DNA from: Gammaproteobacteria bacterium | Lineage (GTDB): Bacteria > Pseudomonadota > Gammaproteobacteria > Arenicellales > JAOTYS01 | Direction of reading: 5' to 3' | DNA length: 8,510 nt | NCBI GenBank assembly: GCA_029861795.1 | Contig: JAOTYS010000184.1 | Span: 1-8,510 of the forward strand | In this document: positions 1-7,260 of the stretch, in pieces | Layout: every line of letters starts with the position of its first letter | Position numbering within the stretch: the stretch's first letter is position 1 | Notes under the pieces: generated by a model | What the model was told of the DNA's origin: nothing | Database searches by the model: none | What the model saw: the letters and a program-made list of their open reading frames with translations, nothing else | Position numbers and translations under genes: made by a program

Positions 1-508
1 GAGTCAGTGAGACTAAGCCGGCCTTGGTAGCGCAGTAGACGGGATGCAGGCCGAGCGGGCGTTCGGCATAGATATCGCATATGTTGACGACGCAGCCTTT
101 GTGTTTTCGCAGCTCAGGTGCGGCTGCTTGGCATAGAAAAAAAGGTGCTTTGAGATTTGTGTCAACGAGTTGGTCCCATTGCTCCTCGGTGGTGTCATCC
201 ACGGGAGTGGGATAGAACCGAGATGCATTGTTTACCAACACATCGAGGCGACCAAATGCCTCGACGCCGCGCCGCACCAGATTTTTGAGTTCAGTAACTT
301 CGAGCAGATCGCCCCGAACTAGCGCGACGGAGTCGCTACGCAGAGCGTTAAGCTTAGCTTGTAACGCGCGGGCATCTTCGCCTGAACCTCGGTAATGCAC
401 CACTATCTGCATGCCTTCGGAATGAAGTGCCTGAACAATAGTGGCCCCGATCCTACGGGCGCCACCTGTAATTAAGGCAACCTTGCCGCTCACGTCTTTA
501 TTCTGCAT
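1..508 (-). CDS. Pteridine reductase, SDR family (C-terminus off the left edge)
   Basis: This is a short-chain dehydrogenase/reductase that probably uses NADPH to reduce dihydropterin or dihydrofolate-type substrates in the cytoplasm. About 169 residues are visible. Near the N-terminus is the Rossmann motif TGGARRIG (residues 14-21), followed by HYRGSGEDA (38-46), which matches the cofactor-binding segment of pteridine reductases, and NNAS (93-96). The catalytic part reads NICDIYAERPLGLHPVYCATK. Asp145 takes the place of the usual SDR serine, with Tyr158 and Lys162. This Asp/Tyr/Lys spacing matches Leishmania PTR1 (Asp181, Tyr194, Lys198), which separates it from generic SDRs such as FabG. 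An in-frame ATG at 523 would add five residues (MVEPI), and neither start has a clear Shine-Dalgarno. It is transcribed away from the methyltransferase gene. The family call is firm; the exact pterin substrate is inferred. Reading is interrupted by the window edge, not by a mutation. Confidence 0.9.
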   Translation of the reverse strand, partial: MQNKDVSGKVALITGGARRIGATIVQALHSEGMQIVVHYRGSGEDARALQAKLNALRSDSVALVRGDLLEVTELKNLVRRGVEAFGRLDVLVNNASRFYPTPVDDTTEEQWDQLVDTNLKAPFFLCQAAAPELRKHKGCVVNICDIYAERPLGLHPVYCATKAGLVSLT

Positions 509-572
509 TATCGGCTCGACCATTTGACTGATCCGCCATTCACTCACACCAAACCTGCATTATCAATACTCA
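509..572. promoter_or_regulatory. Divergent promoter region between pteridine reductase and methyltransferase genes
   Basis: These 64 bp must hold the promoters of both divergent genes unless they start inside coding sequence. On the plus strand, a weak pair TTCACT (539-544) and TATCAA (561-566) has a 16 bp spacer. The same TATCAA read on the minus strand is TTGATA, a possible -35 box for the leftward gene. All matches are partial, so only the divergent layout is well supported; the boxes are guesses. Confidence 0.3.
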
Positions 573-1769
573 ATGCATCGTTCTAAACACGTCGCTCACG
601 CTTCCAATCGAAACTTACCCCCACCGGATTCGATCGAGGAGCGTCACAGTGATCTGGTGTCAGACCAAATTCGAGAGCAAATGAAACTCTCGGGGGGAAC
701 CCTAGATTTTTCAAGTTTCATGGATATTGCTCTGTACCAACCAGAATTGGGTTATTACATGTCGGATCTGCGGAAGTTTGGGGAAGGTGGAGATTTCGTT
801 ACCGCCCCGGAATTGGGTGGTCTATTTGGCCGTTGTATTGCTCGTCAATGCCATCAAGTGCTGCAGGCGATCGGTGGTGGCGACATCCTCGAAGTGGGTG
901 CTGGCAGCGGTGCTTTGGCTGCTCAGGTGCTGACTACTTTGGAAAAAGAATATGCATTACCTAGGACCTATCAGATCCTGGAACTTAGTGATTCGCTGCG
1001 AGCGCATCAACGTCAGACTTTAACGCTGCAGGTGCCGCACCTGATCGATCGGGTGCAATGGATGGAACAACAACCCCAGCCAAGCTTCAGGGGCGTGATG
1101 CTGGCTAACGAACTTTTGGATGCATTACCAACGACTCGATTTTATGTCGACCAGGGGTGCCTATCGGTCTTCCATGTCGCTCACGAGCACGGCCAATTTA
1201 CCTGGCGCACGGTCGCAGCAAATGAAGCAGTGACCAGGTCTATCCAAGAACGTTTGGATACCAGTGCCCTGCCAAACGGCTATAGCTCGGAGATCAATCT
1301 TCAGGCGGAGTCCTGGGTACGCACGTTGGGCCAGGCGCTGGATACCGGAGTGATGCTGATTGTGGACTACGGTTTTCCCCGCCATGAGTTCTACCATCCT
1401 CAGCGTCATCAAGGGACGTTGATGTGCCACTACCGCCATCGGGCTCACGATGATCCGTTGATCCTAGTGGGTCTGCAGGACATTACGGCTCACCTCGACT
1501 TCACTGCGCTTGCTCAGTCCGGTCACGACGCAGGGCTCGAGCTCTATGGCTATACTCAGCAAGCCCCGTTTCTCATGTCCCTGGGCTTGCTGGATCTGAT
1601 AGCTGACACTAGCTTAATCCCGAAACTTGGGCTACAGCTTACACAGCAAGTAAAAAAACTGACGTTACCCTCGGAAATGGGTGAGCTATACAAAGTCATC
1701 GCGCTCGGTCGCGGTGTGAACCAGGGACTCATAGGATTTGAAATGCAGGATCACCGCGCGCGACTTTAG
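573..1769 (+). CDS. Class I SAM-dependent methyltransferase, MidA/NDUFAF7 family (COG1565)
   Basis: This 398-residue cytoplasmic protein has the full motif series of the COG1565 family. It shows FSSFMDIALYQPELGYY (46-62), GDFVTAPELGGLFG (73-86), the SAM-binding glycine loop ILEVGAGSGALA (105-116), YQILELSDSLRAHQ (133-146) and VMLANELLDALP (175-186). Later come LIVDYGFPRHEFYHP (262-276) and a QDITAHLDF segment (302-310). The mitochondrial member NDUFAF7 dimethylates an arginine of complex I subunit NDUFS2; the bacterial substrate is not evident from this sequence. The first 20-25 residues are low in family character, and the ATG has no Shine-Dalgarno. An internal in-frame GTG at 657 is an alternative start that keeps all motifs. 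The stop codon directly abuts the uppP ATG, so the two are surely co-transcribed. No catalytic motif appears to be missing. Confidence 0.9.
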   Translation: MHRSKHVAHASNRNLPPPDSIEERHSDLVSDQIREQMKLSGGTLDFSSFMDIALYQPELGYYMSDLRKFGEGGDFVTAPELGGLFGRCIARQCHQVLQAIGGGDILEVGAGSGALAAQVLTTLEKEYALPRTYQILELSDSLRAHQRQTLTLQVPHLIDRVQWMEQQPQPSFRGVMLANELLDALPTTRFYVDQGCLSVFHVAHEHGQFTWRTVAANEAVTRSIQERLDTSALPNGYSSEINLQAESWVRTLGQALDTGVMLIVDYGFPRHEFYHPQRHQGTLMCHYRHRAHDDPLILVGLQDITAHLDFTALAQSGHDAGLELYGYTQQAPFLMSLGLLDLIADTSLIPKLGLQLTQQVKKLTLPSEMGELYKVIALGRGVNQGLIGFEMQDHRARL

Positions 1770-2567
1770 ATGGATGTCTTACACGCACTTTACCTGGCCC
1801 TGATCCAGGGTCTGACCGAGTTTTTGCCAATTTCAAGCTCAGCCCACTTGATTTTTCTGCCGCGGCTGTTTGGTTGGTCAGATCAGGGCCTCGCATTTGA
1901 TGTCGCCGTTCACGTGGGCACCCTCGTCGCGGTGGTGAGTTATTTTTGGCGGGATCTGCATGTTCTTGCACGCTCATGGGTGGACAGCCTCCTGGGTGGT
2001 CCGACGTGCGCCGAGTCAAAGCTCGCGTGGGCTGTGTTGCTAGGCGCCATTCCAGTGGCATTAGCCGGATTACTATTTGGTAGCGTGGTGGAATCTCAAT
2101 TGCGACACCCGATACCCATCGCCAGTGCCACCATAGGTTTTGCGATATTGCTATGGTGGGCAGATGTTCGCGGGACCCGTCAGCGTGACGAACACGATCT
2201 CAACTGGAAGGACGTCGTGATCGTGGGGTGCGCTCAGGCGTCGGCATTGATACCGGGCGCATCCCGTTCAGGGGTGACTATCACCGCTGGGTTGTGGCTG
2301 GGGCTCACCAGGGTAGCTGCGGCTCGTTTTTCGTTTCTGCTATCCATTCCGGTGATCGTGCTGGCCGGGAGTTGGAAGTTCTGGCATCTGCTACATCAGG
2401 AAGCGCCGGTGGCATGGCTAGTATTGATCGTGGGCGCTACTGTGGCCGCGATCACAGCGTATATTTGTATTCACTATTTTCTTCGTCTGATCGATCGTAT
2501 CCACATGCTGCCGTTTGTGATTTATCGACTGTTAGTCGGTATAGGACTTTTGTTCGTTTACACCTGA
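1770..2567 (+). CDS. uppP: Undecaprenyl-diphosphate phosphatase UppP/BacA
   Basis: This integral membrane enzyme removes one phosphate from undecaprenyl diphosphate to regenerate the C55-P carrier for peptidoglycan and other envelope polymers; extra copies give bacitracin resistance. Both family signatures are present. The first is LIQGLTEFLPISSSAHL near the N-terminus, with Gln13 and Glu17 forming the (E/Q)xxxE motif, plus Ser22-24 and His26. The second is PGASRSGVT at 162-170 with Arg166. Hydrophobic segments lie near 42-60, 86-106, 117-131, 148-163, 185-203, 214-236 and 245-264. The length of 265 residues is normal (E. coli has 273). There is no Shine-Dalgarno ahead of the ATG, which follows the upstream TAG without a gap, so translation probably depends on ribosomes finishing the methyltransferase. 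Its last 10 bases overlap the end of convergent cca. Confidence 0.96.
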   Translation: MDVLHALYLALIQGLTEFLPISSSAHLIFLPRLFGWSDQGLAFDVAVHVGTLVAVVSYFWRDLHVLARSWVDSLLGGPTCAESKLAWAVLLGAIPVALAGLLFGSVVESQLRHPIPIASATIGFAILLWWADVRGTRQRDEHDLNWKDVVIVGCAQASALIPGASRSGVTITAGLWLGLTRVAAARFSFLLSIPVIVLAGSWKFWHLLHQEAPVAWLVLIVGATVAAITAYICIHYFLRLIDRIHMLPFVIYRLLVGIGLLFVYT

Positions 2568-3796
2568 TCCGGGGTTAACCGGGCGATTGCGGATAAGCGC
2601 TGCATGCGGATTTCTTCTGCGATGGCGGCGCCGTCCTGGCTAGAGGATGCCACAGCGGCCGTGTCAATTTGCTTGACCGCCTGGATACAGCGACGTAACT
2701 GTTCCGCTTGTGGGTAATTCTTTTCCTCAGATCCCATCCTGCCTTTATAGTCTGCTTCGCATGCATGCATGAATTGCTCAGAGCGCTTCGGCTTGCGAAA
2801 TGGATCCAAGGCTTCGATCATATTTAGGATCGTAGCTGGTTTTAGCTCGTCGATACGATGCAACCGCAGATGATAACGACACACTAGCTGCGCCAAATCT
2901 CGAAAAGCCTTAGGTACGCGAAGGCGATCACAGAGCTTGGCGATGAGCTCCTTGCCATTTTTTTCGTGGCCGCGATGACTTGGTAGTTCATCTTCCGGGG
3001 TAAGCGCTTTGCCTAAGTCGTGGACTAGGGTGGCGAACCGCACTTTTGTGTCGTCGCTGAGCCGCGCCGCTTCACTCAGCGCCATCAAGGTATGTACACC
3101 GGTGTCTATTTCGGGATGATAATCGCCGCGCTGGGGTATACCAAATAAAGCGTCGATTTCAGGAAACACCTTCCTTAGTGCACCGCATTGGCGTAGTGTC
3201 TCCAAGTAGCGGGAAGGGGATCTTTCAGCGAGTGCGTGCTCTGTTTCCTGCCACACACGTTCTGCTACCAAGGCGTCCACTTCACCAGCTTGGACCATCT
3301 GCGTCAGCAGGGTTAGCGTTTCGTTCGCGACTTTAAAATCGAAACGAGCGACAAATCTAGCCACCCGTAACACACGAACGGGATCTTCTATGAAGGCGGG
3401 TGATGTGTGCCGAAGGATTTTGCGGCGAAGATCCTGAGCGCCACCAAAAGGATCGATGAGCTCACCGGTTTCGCTTTGTGCCATGGCGTTGATGGTAAGA
3501 TCCCGGCGCGCCAGGTCTTGTTGTAGCGTGACATCGGGTGAGGTATCAAATTCAAAACCGCTGTAGCCTGCTCTGATCTTCCGTTCTGTGCGCGCCAAGG
3601 CATACTCTTCATGGCTTAGCGGGTGCAAGAATACCGGGAAGTCCCTGCCCACCGCGCGGAAACCGCGTTTAAGCATCTCCTCTGGCGTCGCGCCTACTAC
3701 AACCCAATCACGGTCTTTTACTTCCATCCCCAAAAGCTGGTCGCGCACGGCGCCACCGACTAGGTAAACCTGGAGGTTCTCCGTGTAGTGAGACAT
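2558..3796 (-). CDS. cca: Multifunctional CCA protein: tRNA nucleotidyltransferase with HD domain
   Basis: This enzyme adds and repairs the 3'-terminal CCA of tRNA without a template, using CTP and ATP. The nucleotidyltransferase head carries YLVGGAVRDQLLG (11-23) and the metal-binding pair Asp28/Asp30 in KDRDWVVVG. ARRDLTINAMA (96-106) and EDPVRVLRVARF (137-148) follow, as expected for class II enzymes. The C-terminal half has an HD phosphohydrolase domain, with His235 in VHTLMAL and His259-Asp260 in LVHDLGKALTP. In E. coli this domain gives 2',3'-cyclic phosphodiesterase, 2'-nucleotidase and phosphatase activities. The length of 412 residues equals that of the E. coli protein, although the N-terminus is about seven residues longer before YLVGG. 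It is the last gene of the argE-molybdoenzyme-cca run and ends inside uppP with no terminator of its own visible. Confidence 0.97.
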   Translation of the reverse strand: MSHYTENLQVYLVGGAVRDQLLGMEVKDRDWVVVGATPEEMLKRGFRAVGRDFPVFLHPLSHEEYALARTERKIRAGYSGFEFDTSPDVTLQQDLARRDLTINAMAQSETGELIDPFGGAQDLRRKILRHTSPAFIEDPVRVLRVARFVARFDFKVANETLTLLTQMVQAGEVDALVAERVWQETEHALAERSPSRYLETLRQCGALRKVFPEIDALFGIPQRGDYHPEIDTGVHTLMALSEAARLSDDTKVRFATLVHDLGKALTPEDELPSHRGHEKNGKELIAKLCDRLRVPKAFRDLAQLVCRYHLRLHRIDELKPATILNMIEALDPFRKPKRSEQFMHACEADYKGRMGSEEKNYPQAEQLRRCIQAVKQIDTAAVASSSQDGAAIAEEIRMQRLSAIARLTPDQV

Positions 3797-3817
3797 CTGA
3801 GTGATTCTGTACGCCCG

Positions 3818-3836
3818 ACCGGCGCCGCCTGCCGGT
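3818..3836. repeat. Inverted repeat upstream of cca
   Basis: ACCGGC (3818-3823) and GCCGGT (3831-3836) form a perfect 6 bp stem with a 7-base loop, in the 58 bp gap between the molybdoenzyme stop and the cca start. No T-run follows it on the minus strand, so it is not an intrinsic terminator. It could be a structured leader or mRNA processing site for cca, or chance in GC-rich DNA. Confidence 0.35.
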
Positions 3837-3854
3837 GTGCTTGCATTGCAATAC

Positions 3855-5921
3855 CTACGCTACGCGCTGGACCCAAATCTGGTTGGTTTGAAACGTACTT
3901 TGTCCAGCGAAATCCGCCAGTGCGTCGGATGTAGTCCAGTTGATATTGCGTCCATCGGTATGTTTGCTCCATCTGCCTTTTGGTGACGCGGCCACGCCGG
4001 GACGCACCGCATCGGTCACCACGGCGTTCAGCTCGCACCACCCCCGCCCATTCTCCACACGTACCACGTCGCCGGAGCGTATGCCACGGGACTCGGCATC
4101 AACTGGATGTATTTCCAGAGCGGGTGAGCCTTCGCGTTTGATCAGTGCTTCTTGGTTGGCGAAGCTACTGGTGACGAAGTGGTGAGGTGCGGCGGTGATT
4201 AATTCTAGCGACTGTTCAGGTGATCGGTTGGGTAGGGCCGCAGTAGCGTCGGGCTGCTCACGCCATCCCGGTAGAGGATCCAAACCCTCATCTGCAAGGG
4301 TTTGCGAATACAACTCTACCTTGCCGCTGGGGGTCGCGAACTTCAGATCGTGAAATGGTATCTCCGAGGGCTGGTTCAATTTGACACTGCCCTCGCGTTT
4401 AAGTTGTTGCAGATCGATGCCTGCAATGGCGGATTGGTGTCGCGCTGTCGCGCGAAACATCTCGTCGATTACCTCGTCTGAGCTTTGATGCAGCCAGGGT
4501 TCATTAAACCCCATGGATTTGGCCAGCAGTGTCATGACCTCCCAGTTGCTTTTGCACTCAGCAAGGGGCGCGATCGCCGCGTGGTTATATGCCAGCAGCG
4601 TGTGGCCGTAAGCGGCGTGTAGATCCGACTGTTCTAATTGAGTCGTCGCAGGCAGCACTATGTCCGCGTAGTCCGCAGTATCAGTCATGAATAACTCATG
4701 TACCACGGTGAACAGGTCGTTGCGTTTAAGTCCTGTTGCGATGAGCCCAGCGTTGGGCGATACCGCCGCCGGATTTGCGCCAAACACATACAACGACATG
4801 ATCGGCGGATCAGCGACTTCACCAGTAAGTGCGGCGCCCAATCGGTTCATGTTGACCTTACGACCTTTGGGTGGACACTCCTCCCAGTGATGTAGTGCCG
4901 CGGCATCCCACTGTAATACCTCACCGGTTGCGTAACTCAAGCCGGCGCCGCGCACGCCGTACTGTCCCGTGATCGCGGGCAGTGCACAGATGGCGCGAAC
5001 GTTCTGGCCACCGTTAAGATTGCGATTGATGCCATCTGCAATCTTGATCAGTCCCGGGCGAGTTTTTCCATACAAACGTGCCAGCTCAATGATCTGCTGC
5101 TCATCGACACCGGTGATGGCGGCGACCCGTGCCGGTGGGTATTGCTCAATTCGTGTTTCCAAGGCGTCCCAGCCCACCGTGTTTTGCTGCAACCAAGACT
5201 CGTCATGAAGCCGTTGTTTGACGATAATGTGGGCGAGACCCAGTGCCAAAGCTCCGTCAGTGCCGGGTCTCGGAGCGATATGCAGATCGGCACCACGTGC
5301 GGTACGTGATCGCCTGGGATCTATCACCACTAGAACACAACCCTTGCGTTGCGCTTGTCGCAGTGGTGGCATGAAATGTGGTGCGGTACTGATGGGATTG
5401 TGGCCCCATACGATGACTAGACGGCTGTCCCGCACGTGCTCGTAGGGTGGTGCAATGCGTGCGCCAACGGTGGAAACGACCGCTTTCGCGGCAGCAACAC
5501 CACAGATGGTTCGCAATAAGCGGCTCGCGCCTAAGCGATTCCAGAATCGGGTATTGCACACATGCATCTGCACCAGGCCTAAGGTGCCGCTGTAGCTGTA
5601 AGGCAAAATAGCTTCACCGCCGTAGCGCTCGATGATTGAACGCCACTGCTCCGCGATCTCGCTTAAAGCCTGGTCCCACGAAATCCGTTGCCAGCGGCCG
5701 GCACCTTTTTCACCAATCCTTCTTAGAGGGTGCCGCAGGCGATCCGGATGATGGACATGATCCAGATAAGAATTGACCTTGGCGCACAACCACCCCTGGC
5801 TCACAGGGTGATCCGGCTGCGCCCGGATCGAGACTGCCTTACCGTCGTGCACCTCGGTGATCATGCCGCAGGTGTCCGGACAATCGTGGGGACAGACGTT
5901 GTAAACCGATTGGGTTACCAT
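3855..5921 (-). CDS. Molybdopterin oxidoreductase, single-subunit, cytoplasmic, substrate unknown
   Basis: This is a 688-residue member of the DMSO reductase superfamily (COG0243), expected to bind one [4Fe-4S] cluster and a bis-pterin guanine dinucleotide molybdenum (or tungsten) cofactor. The N-terminal cluster motif is Cys10-x3-Cys14-x3-Cys18-x27-Cys46, in CPHDCPDTCGM and GWLCAKV. The central catalytic domain spans about 60-475 and includes VWGHNPIST (171-179), VVIDPRRSRTA (198-208), PGTDGALALG (219-228), VFGANP (379-384) and DYADIVLPATTQLEQ (417-431). The C-terminal dinucleotide-binding domain starts near 573 and ends with SDALADFAGQSTFQTNQIWV. Cys140 in RTICGVAAAKA is the likely metal ligand. 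There is no twin-arginine signal, so it should be cytoplasmic. No electron-transfer or membrane-anchor partner gene is adjacent. It resembles uncharacterised family members often loosely labelled formate dehydrogenase or BisC-like; neither activity can be claimed. It lies 43 bp downstream of argE. Confidence 0.9.
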   Translation of the reverse strand: MVTQSVYNVCPHDCPDTCGMITEVHDGKAVSIRAQPDHPVSQGWLCAKVNSYLDHVHHPDRLRHPLRRIGEKGAGRWQRISWDQALSEIAEQWRSIIERYGGEAILPYSYSGTLGLVQMHVCNTRFWNRLGASRLLRTICGVAAAKAVVSTVGARIAPPYEHVRDSRLVIVWGHNPISTAPHFMPPLRQAQRKGCVLVVIDPRRSRTARGADLHIAPRPGTDGALALGLAHIIVKQRLHDESWLQQNTVGWDALETRIEQYPPARVAAITGVDEQQIIELARLYGKTRPGLIKIADGINRNLNGGQNVRAICALPAITGQYGVRGAGLSYATGEVLQWDAAALHHWEECPPKGRKVNMNRLGAALTGEVADPPIMSLYVFGANPAAVSPNAGLIATGLKRNDLFTVVHELFMTDTADYADIVLPATTQLEQSDLHAAYGHTLLAYNHAAIAPLAECKSNWEVMTLLAKSMGFNEPWLHQSSDEVIDEMFRATARHQSAIAGIDLQQLKREGSVKLNQPSEIPFHDLKFATPSGKVELYSQTLADEGLDPLPGWREQPDATAALPNRSPEQSLELITAAPHHFVTSSFANQEALIKREGSPALEIHPVDAESRGIRSGDVVRVENGRGWCELNAVVTDAVRPGVAASPKGRWSKHTDGRNINWTTSDALADFAGQSTFQTNQIWVQRVA

Positions 5922-5964
5922 GTTACTAATCTAGCTCATTTGGATAGCTGAGAGACACTATTTG

Positions 5965-7134
5965 TCAAAGTCCGGTTTGCAGCCGATCTAGCAGTCTGTC
6001 CATGAACTCCTCGCATCGCATCACCTGCTCTATGGAAACGTACTCGTTGGGCTTGTGGGCGTGCTCGATACTACCTGGGCCACAAACTACGGCTGGAATG
6101 CCCGCCTTATCGAACAATCCAGCCTCAGTGCCGAAGCTGACTTTGCCAGTTGTGTTGGCGCCACTACAAGCTTTGGCCAGTTGTGCGACCTCGGTGTGTT
6201 CCTCGGTGGTGAGCCCTGGAAAACTCGACAAAGGCTCCCAGCTAAATCCAGTGTCTGGGTGCACTGCATGCATTTCGGGCAACAGCGAGCGCTCGGCAAA
6301 TGCGTGCACCTCTTTTGCAAGCTCTGCCGTGTCATGACCCGGGAGACAGCGAAACTCAAAATCAAACCAGCACTCTTTGGGTACGATATTGAGTGCAGTT
6401 CCACCGTGAATGATACCCGTGTGGACCGTGTGATAAGGGGGACTCAGCTCTGGGTCATAGGGTCCCTGATCGCGAAAACGTCGCGCCATGTCTTTGAGAT
6501 ACGCGACCACCTCCGCCGCCGCTTCCACCGCGTTTACGCCGAGGTGGGCTAGGCCTGAGTGGCATTCAAGTCCACGCACGTGACAGCGTTGACTCAGTTT
6601 GCCTTTATGGGCACGCACCACTCCCATCTGGGTGGGTTCTCCTATGATGCACGCTCGGGGCTTCACTGGGAATTGGGCCAATTTATCAAGGAGCCGCGGT
6701 ACGCCTGCGCAACCCACTTCTTCATCGTAGGAGAATGCAAAGTGGATGGGGGTCTGCAGGTTACGATTGAGGATGGTGGGGGCGTAGGTGAGGCAGACCG
6801 CGATGAAGGATTTCATATCCGCGGTGCCACGACCGTACAAACGACCGTTGCGGCGGGTGAGGGAGAACGGTTTACTGTCCCAGTCCTGTCCGTCCACTGG
6901 CACCACATCGGTATGCCCAGAAAGCACTACCGAAGGGCGCTCGGTGCTGCCCAGCATGGCGTATAAGTTGGCCTTACGTTTGTCGTCATCGTAAACCAGC
7001 AAGGTTTCCGCGCCCAAATCCTCAAGATAAATGCGGATGAACTCAATCAACTCCAGGTTTGAGTTGCGACTGGTGGTATCGAACGAGATCAGCCGCTCGA
7101 TCATTGGAAGACTTTGTGGATCGTTGTTGCTCAT
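5965..7134 (-). CDS. argE: Acetylornithine deacetylase ArgE (M20 metallopeptidase family)
   Basis: This cytoplasmic zinc hydrolase converts N2-acetylornithine to ornithine and acetate in the linear arginine pathway. The M20 metal site is complete: His74 with Asp76 in LSGHTDVVPV, the bridging Asp106 in GRGTADMKSF, catalytic Glu138 with ligand Glu139 in SYDEEVGCAG, Glu166 in IGEPT, and the C-terminal histidine (His360) in GSIEHAHKPNEY. The dimerisation domain carries CHSGLAHLGVNA (191-202) and GGTALNIVP (244-252). The length of 389 residues is normal. The GPGSIEHAHKPNEY ending favours ArgE over DapE or other M20 enzymes. No strong Shine-Dalgarno precedes the ATG. It is the first gene of the leftward run and is divergent from the lipoprotein gene. 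I looked for an obvious ArgR box in the intergenic region and did not see one. Confidence 0.93.
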   Translation of the reverse strand: MSNNDPQSLPMIERLISFDTTSRNSNLELIEFIRIYLEDLGAETLLVYDDDKRKANLYAMLGSTERPSVVLSGHTDVVPVDGQDWDSKPFSLTRRNGRLYGRGTADMKSFIAVCLTYAPTILNRNLQTPIHFAFSYDEEVGCAGVPRLLDKLAQFPVKPRACIIGEPTQMGVVRAHKGKLSQRCHVRGLECHSGLAHLGVNAVEAAAEVVAYLKDMARRFRDQGPYDPELSPPYHTVHTGIIHGGTALNIVPKECWFDFEFRCLPGHDTAELAKEVHAFAERSLLPEMHAVHPDTGFSWEPLSSFPGLTTEEHTEVAQLAKACSGANTTGKVSFGTEAGLFDKAGIPAVVCGPGSIEHAHKPNEYVSIEQVMRCEEFMDRLLDRLQTGL

Positions 7135-7260
7135 ATGATGACTCAGTGGGGGTCCCTAGGCGGGGAGTAACCCCTTGGACACCCACGTTCACAACGTTAT
7201 CAAACGCCATTGACACGGTCTATGCTTGATCACCAATATTCTGAGGGAATGTTGAATGCG
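7135..7260. promoter_or_regulatory. Divergent intergenic region between argE and the lipoprotein gene
   Basis: This gap must carry the promoters of both genes. On the plus strand a perfect TTGACA lies at 7210-7215, with only a poor -10 candidate, CAATAT at 7234-7239 (18 bp spacer). A second weak pair is TTGGAC (7175-7180) with TATCAA (7198-7203), spacer 17 bp. GGGGT (7149-7153) and ACCCC (7170-7174) can form a stem enclosing an inner CCC/GGG pairing, which would lie in the argE leader. A purine-rich GAGGGA (7243-7248) is the nearest thing to a ribosome binding site for the rightward gene. All assignments are by eye. Confidence 0.35.

Noticed and set aside
1729..2061. 110-codon minus-strand frame across the methyltransferase/uppP junction
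   Set aside because: It is antisense to two well-supported genes, rich in Arg/Pro as expected for a shadow frame, and has no recognisable protein.
2573..2580. GGTTAACC palindrome near the uppP/cca junction
   Set aside because: It is a short perfect palindrome inside the cca coding sequence, without a T-run or longer stem; chance is likely.
2759..2771. Tandem GCAT-like repeat (GCATGCATGCATG)
   Set aside because: It encodes an ordinary M-H-A-C stretch of Cca at a position where relatives have a similar ACEAD sequence; too short to be a functional repeat.
3760..4041. 93-codon minus-strand frame bridging the molybdoenzyme and cca genes
   Set aside because: It overlaps both real genes in another frame and has no family character.
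5257..5559. 100-codon minus-strand frame within the molybdoenzyme gene
   Set aside because: It is an alternative frame of a gene whose own frame carries all family motifs.
6055..6966. Two sizeable plus-strand open frames opposite argE (6055-6552 and 6559-6966)
   Set aside because: They lie fully antisense to an intact, motif-complete argE, show no recognisable domain, and are explained by its codon composition.
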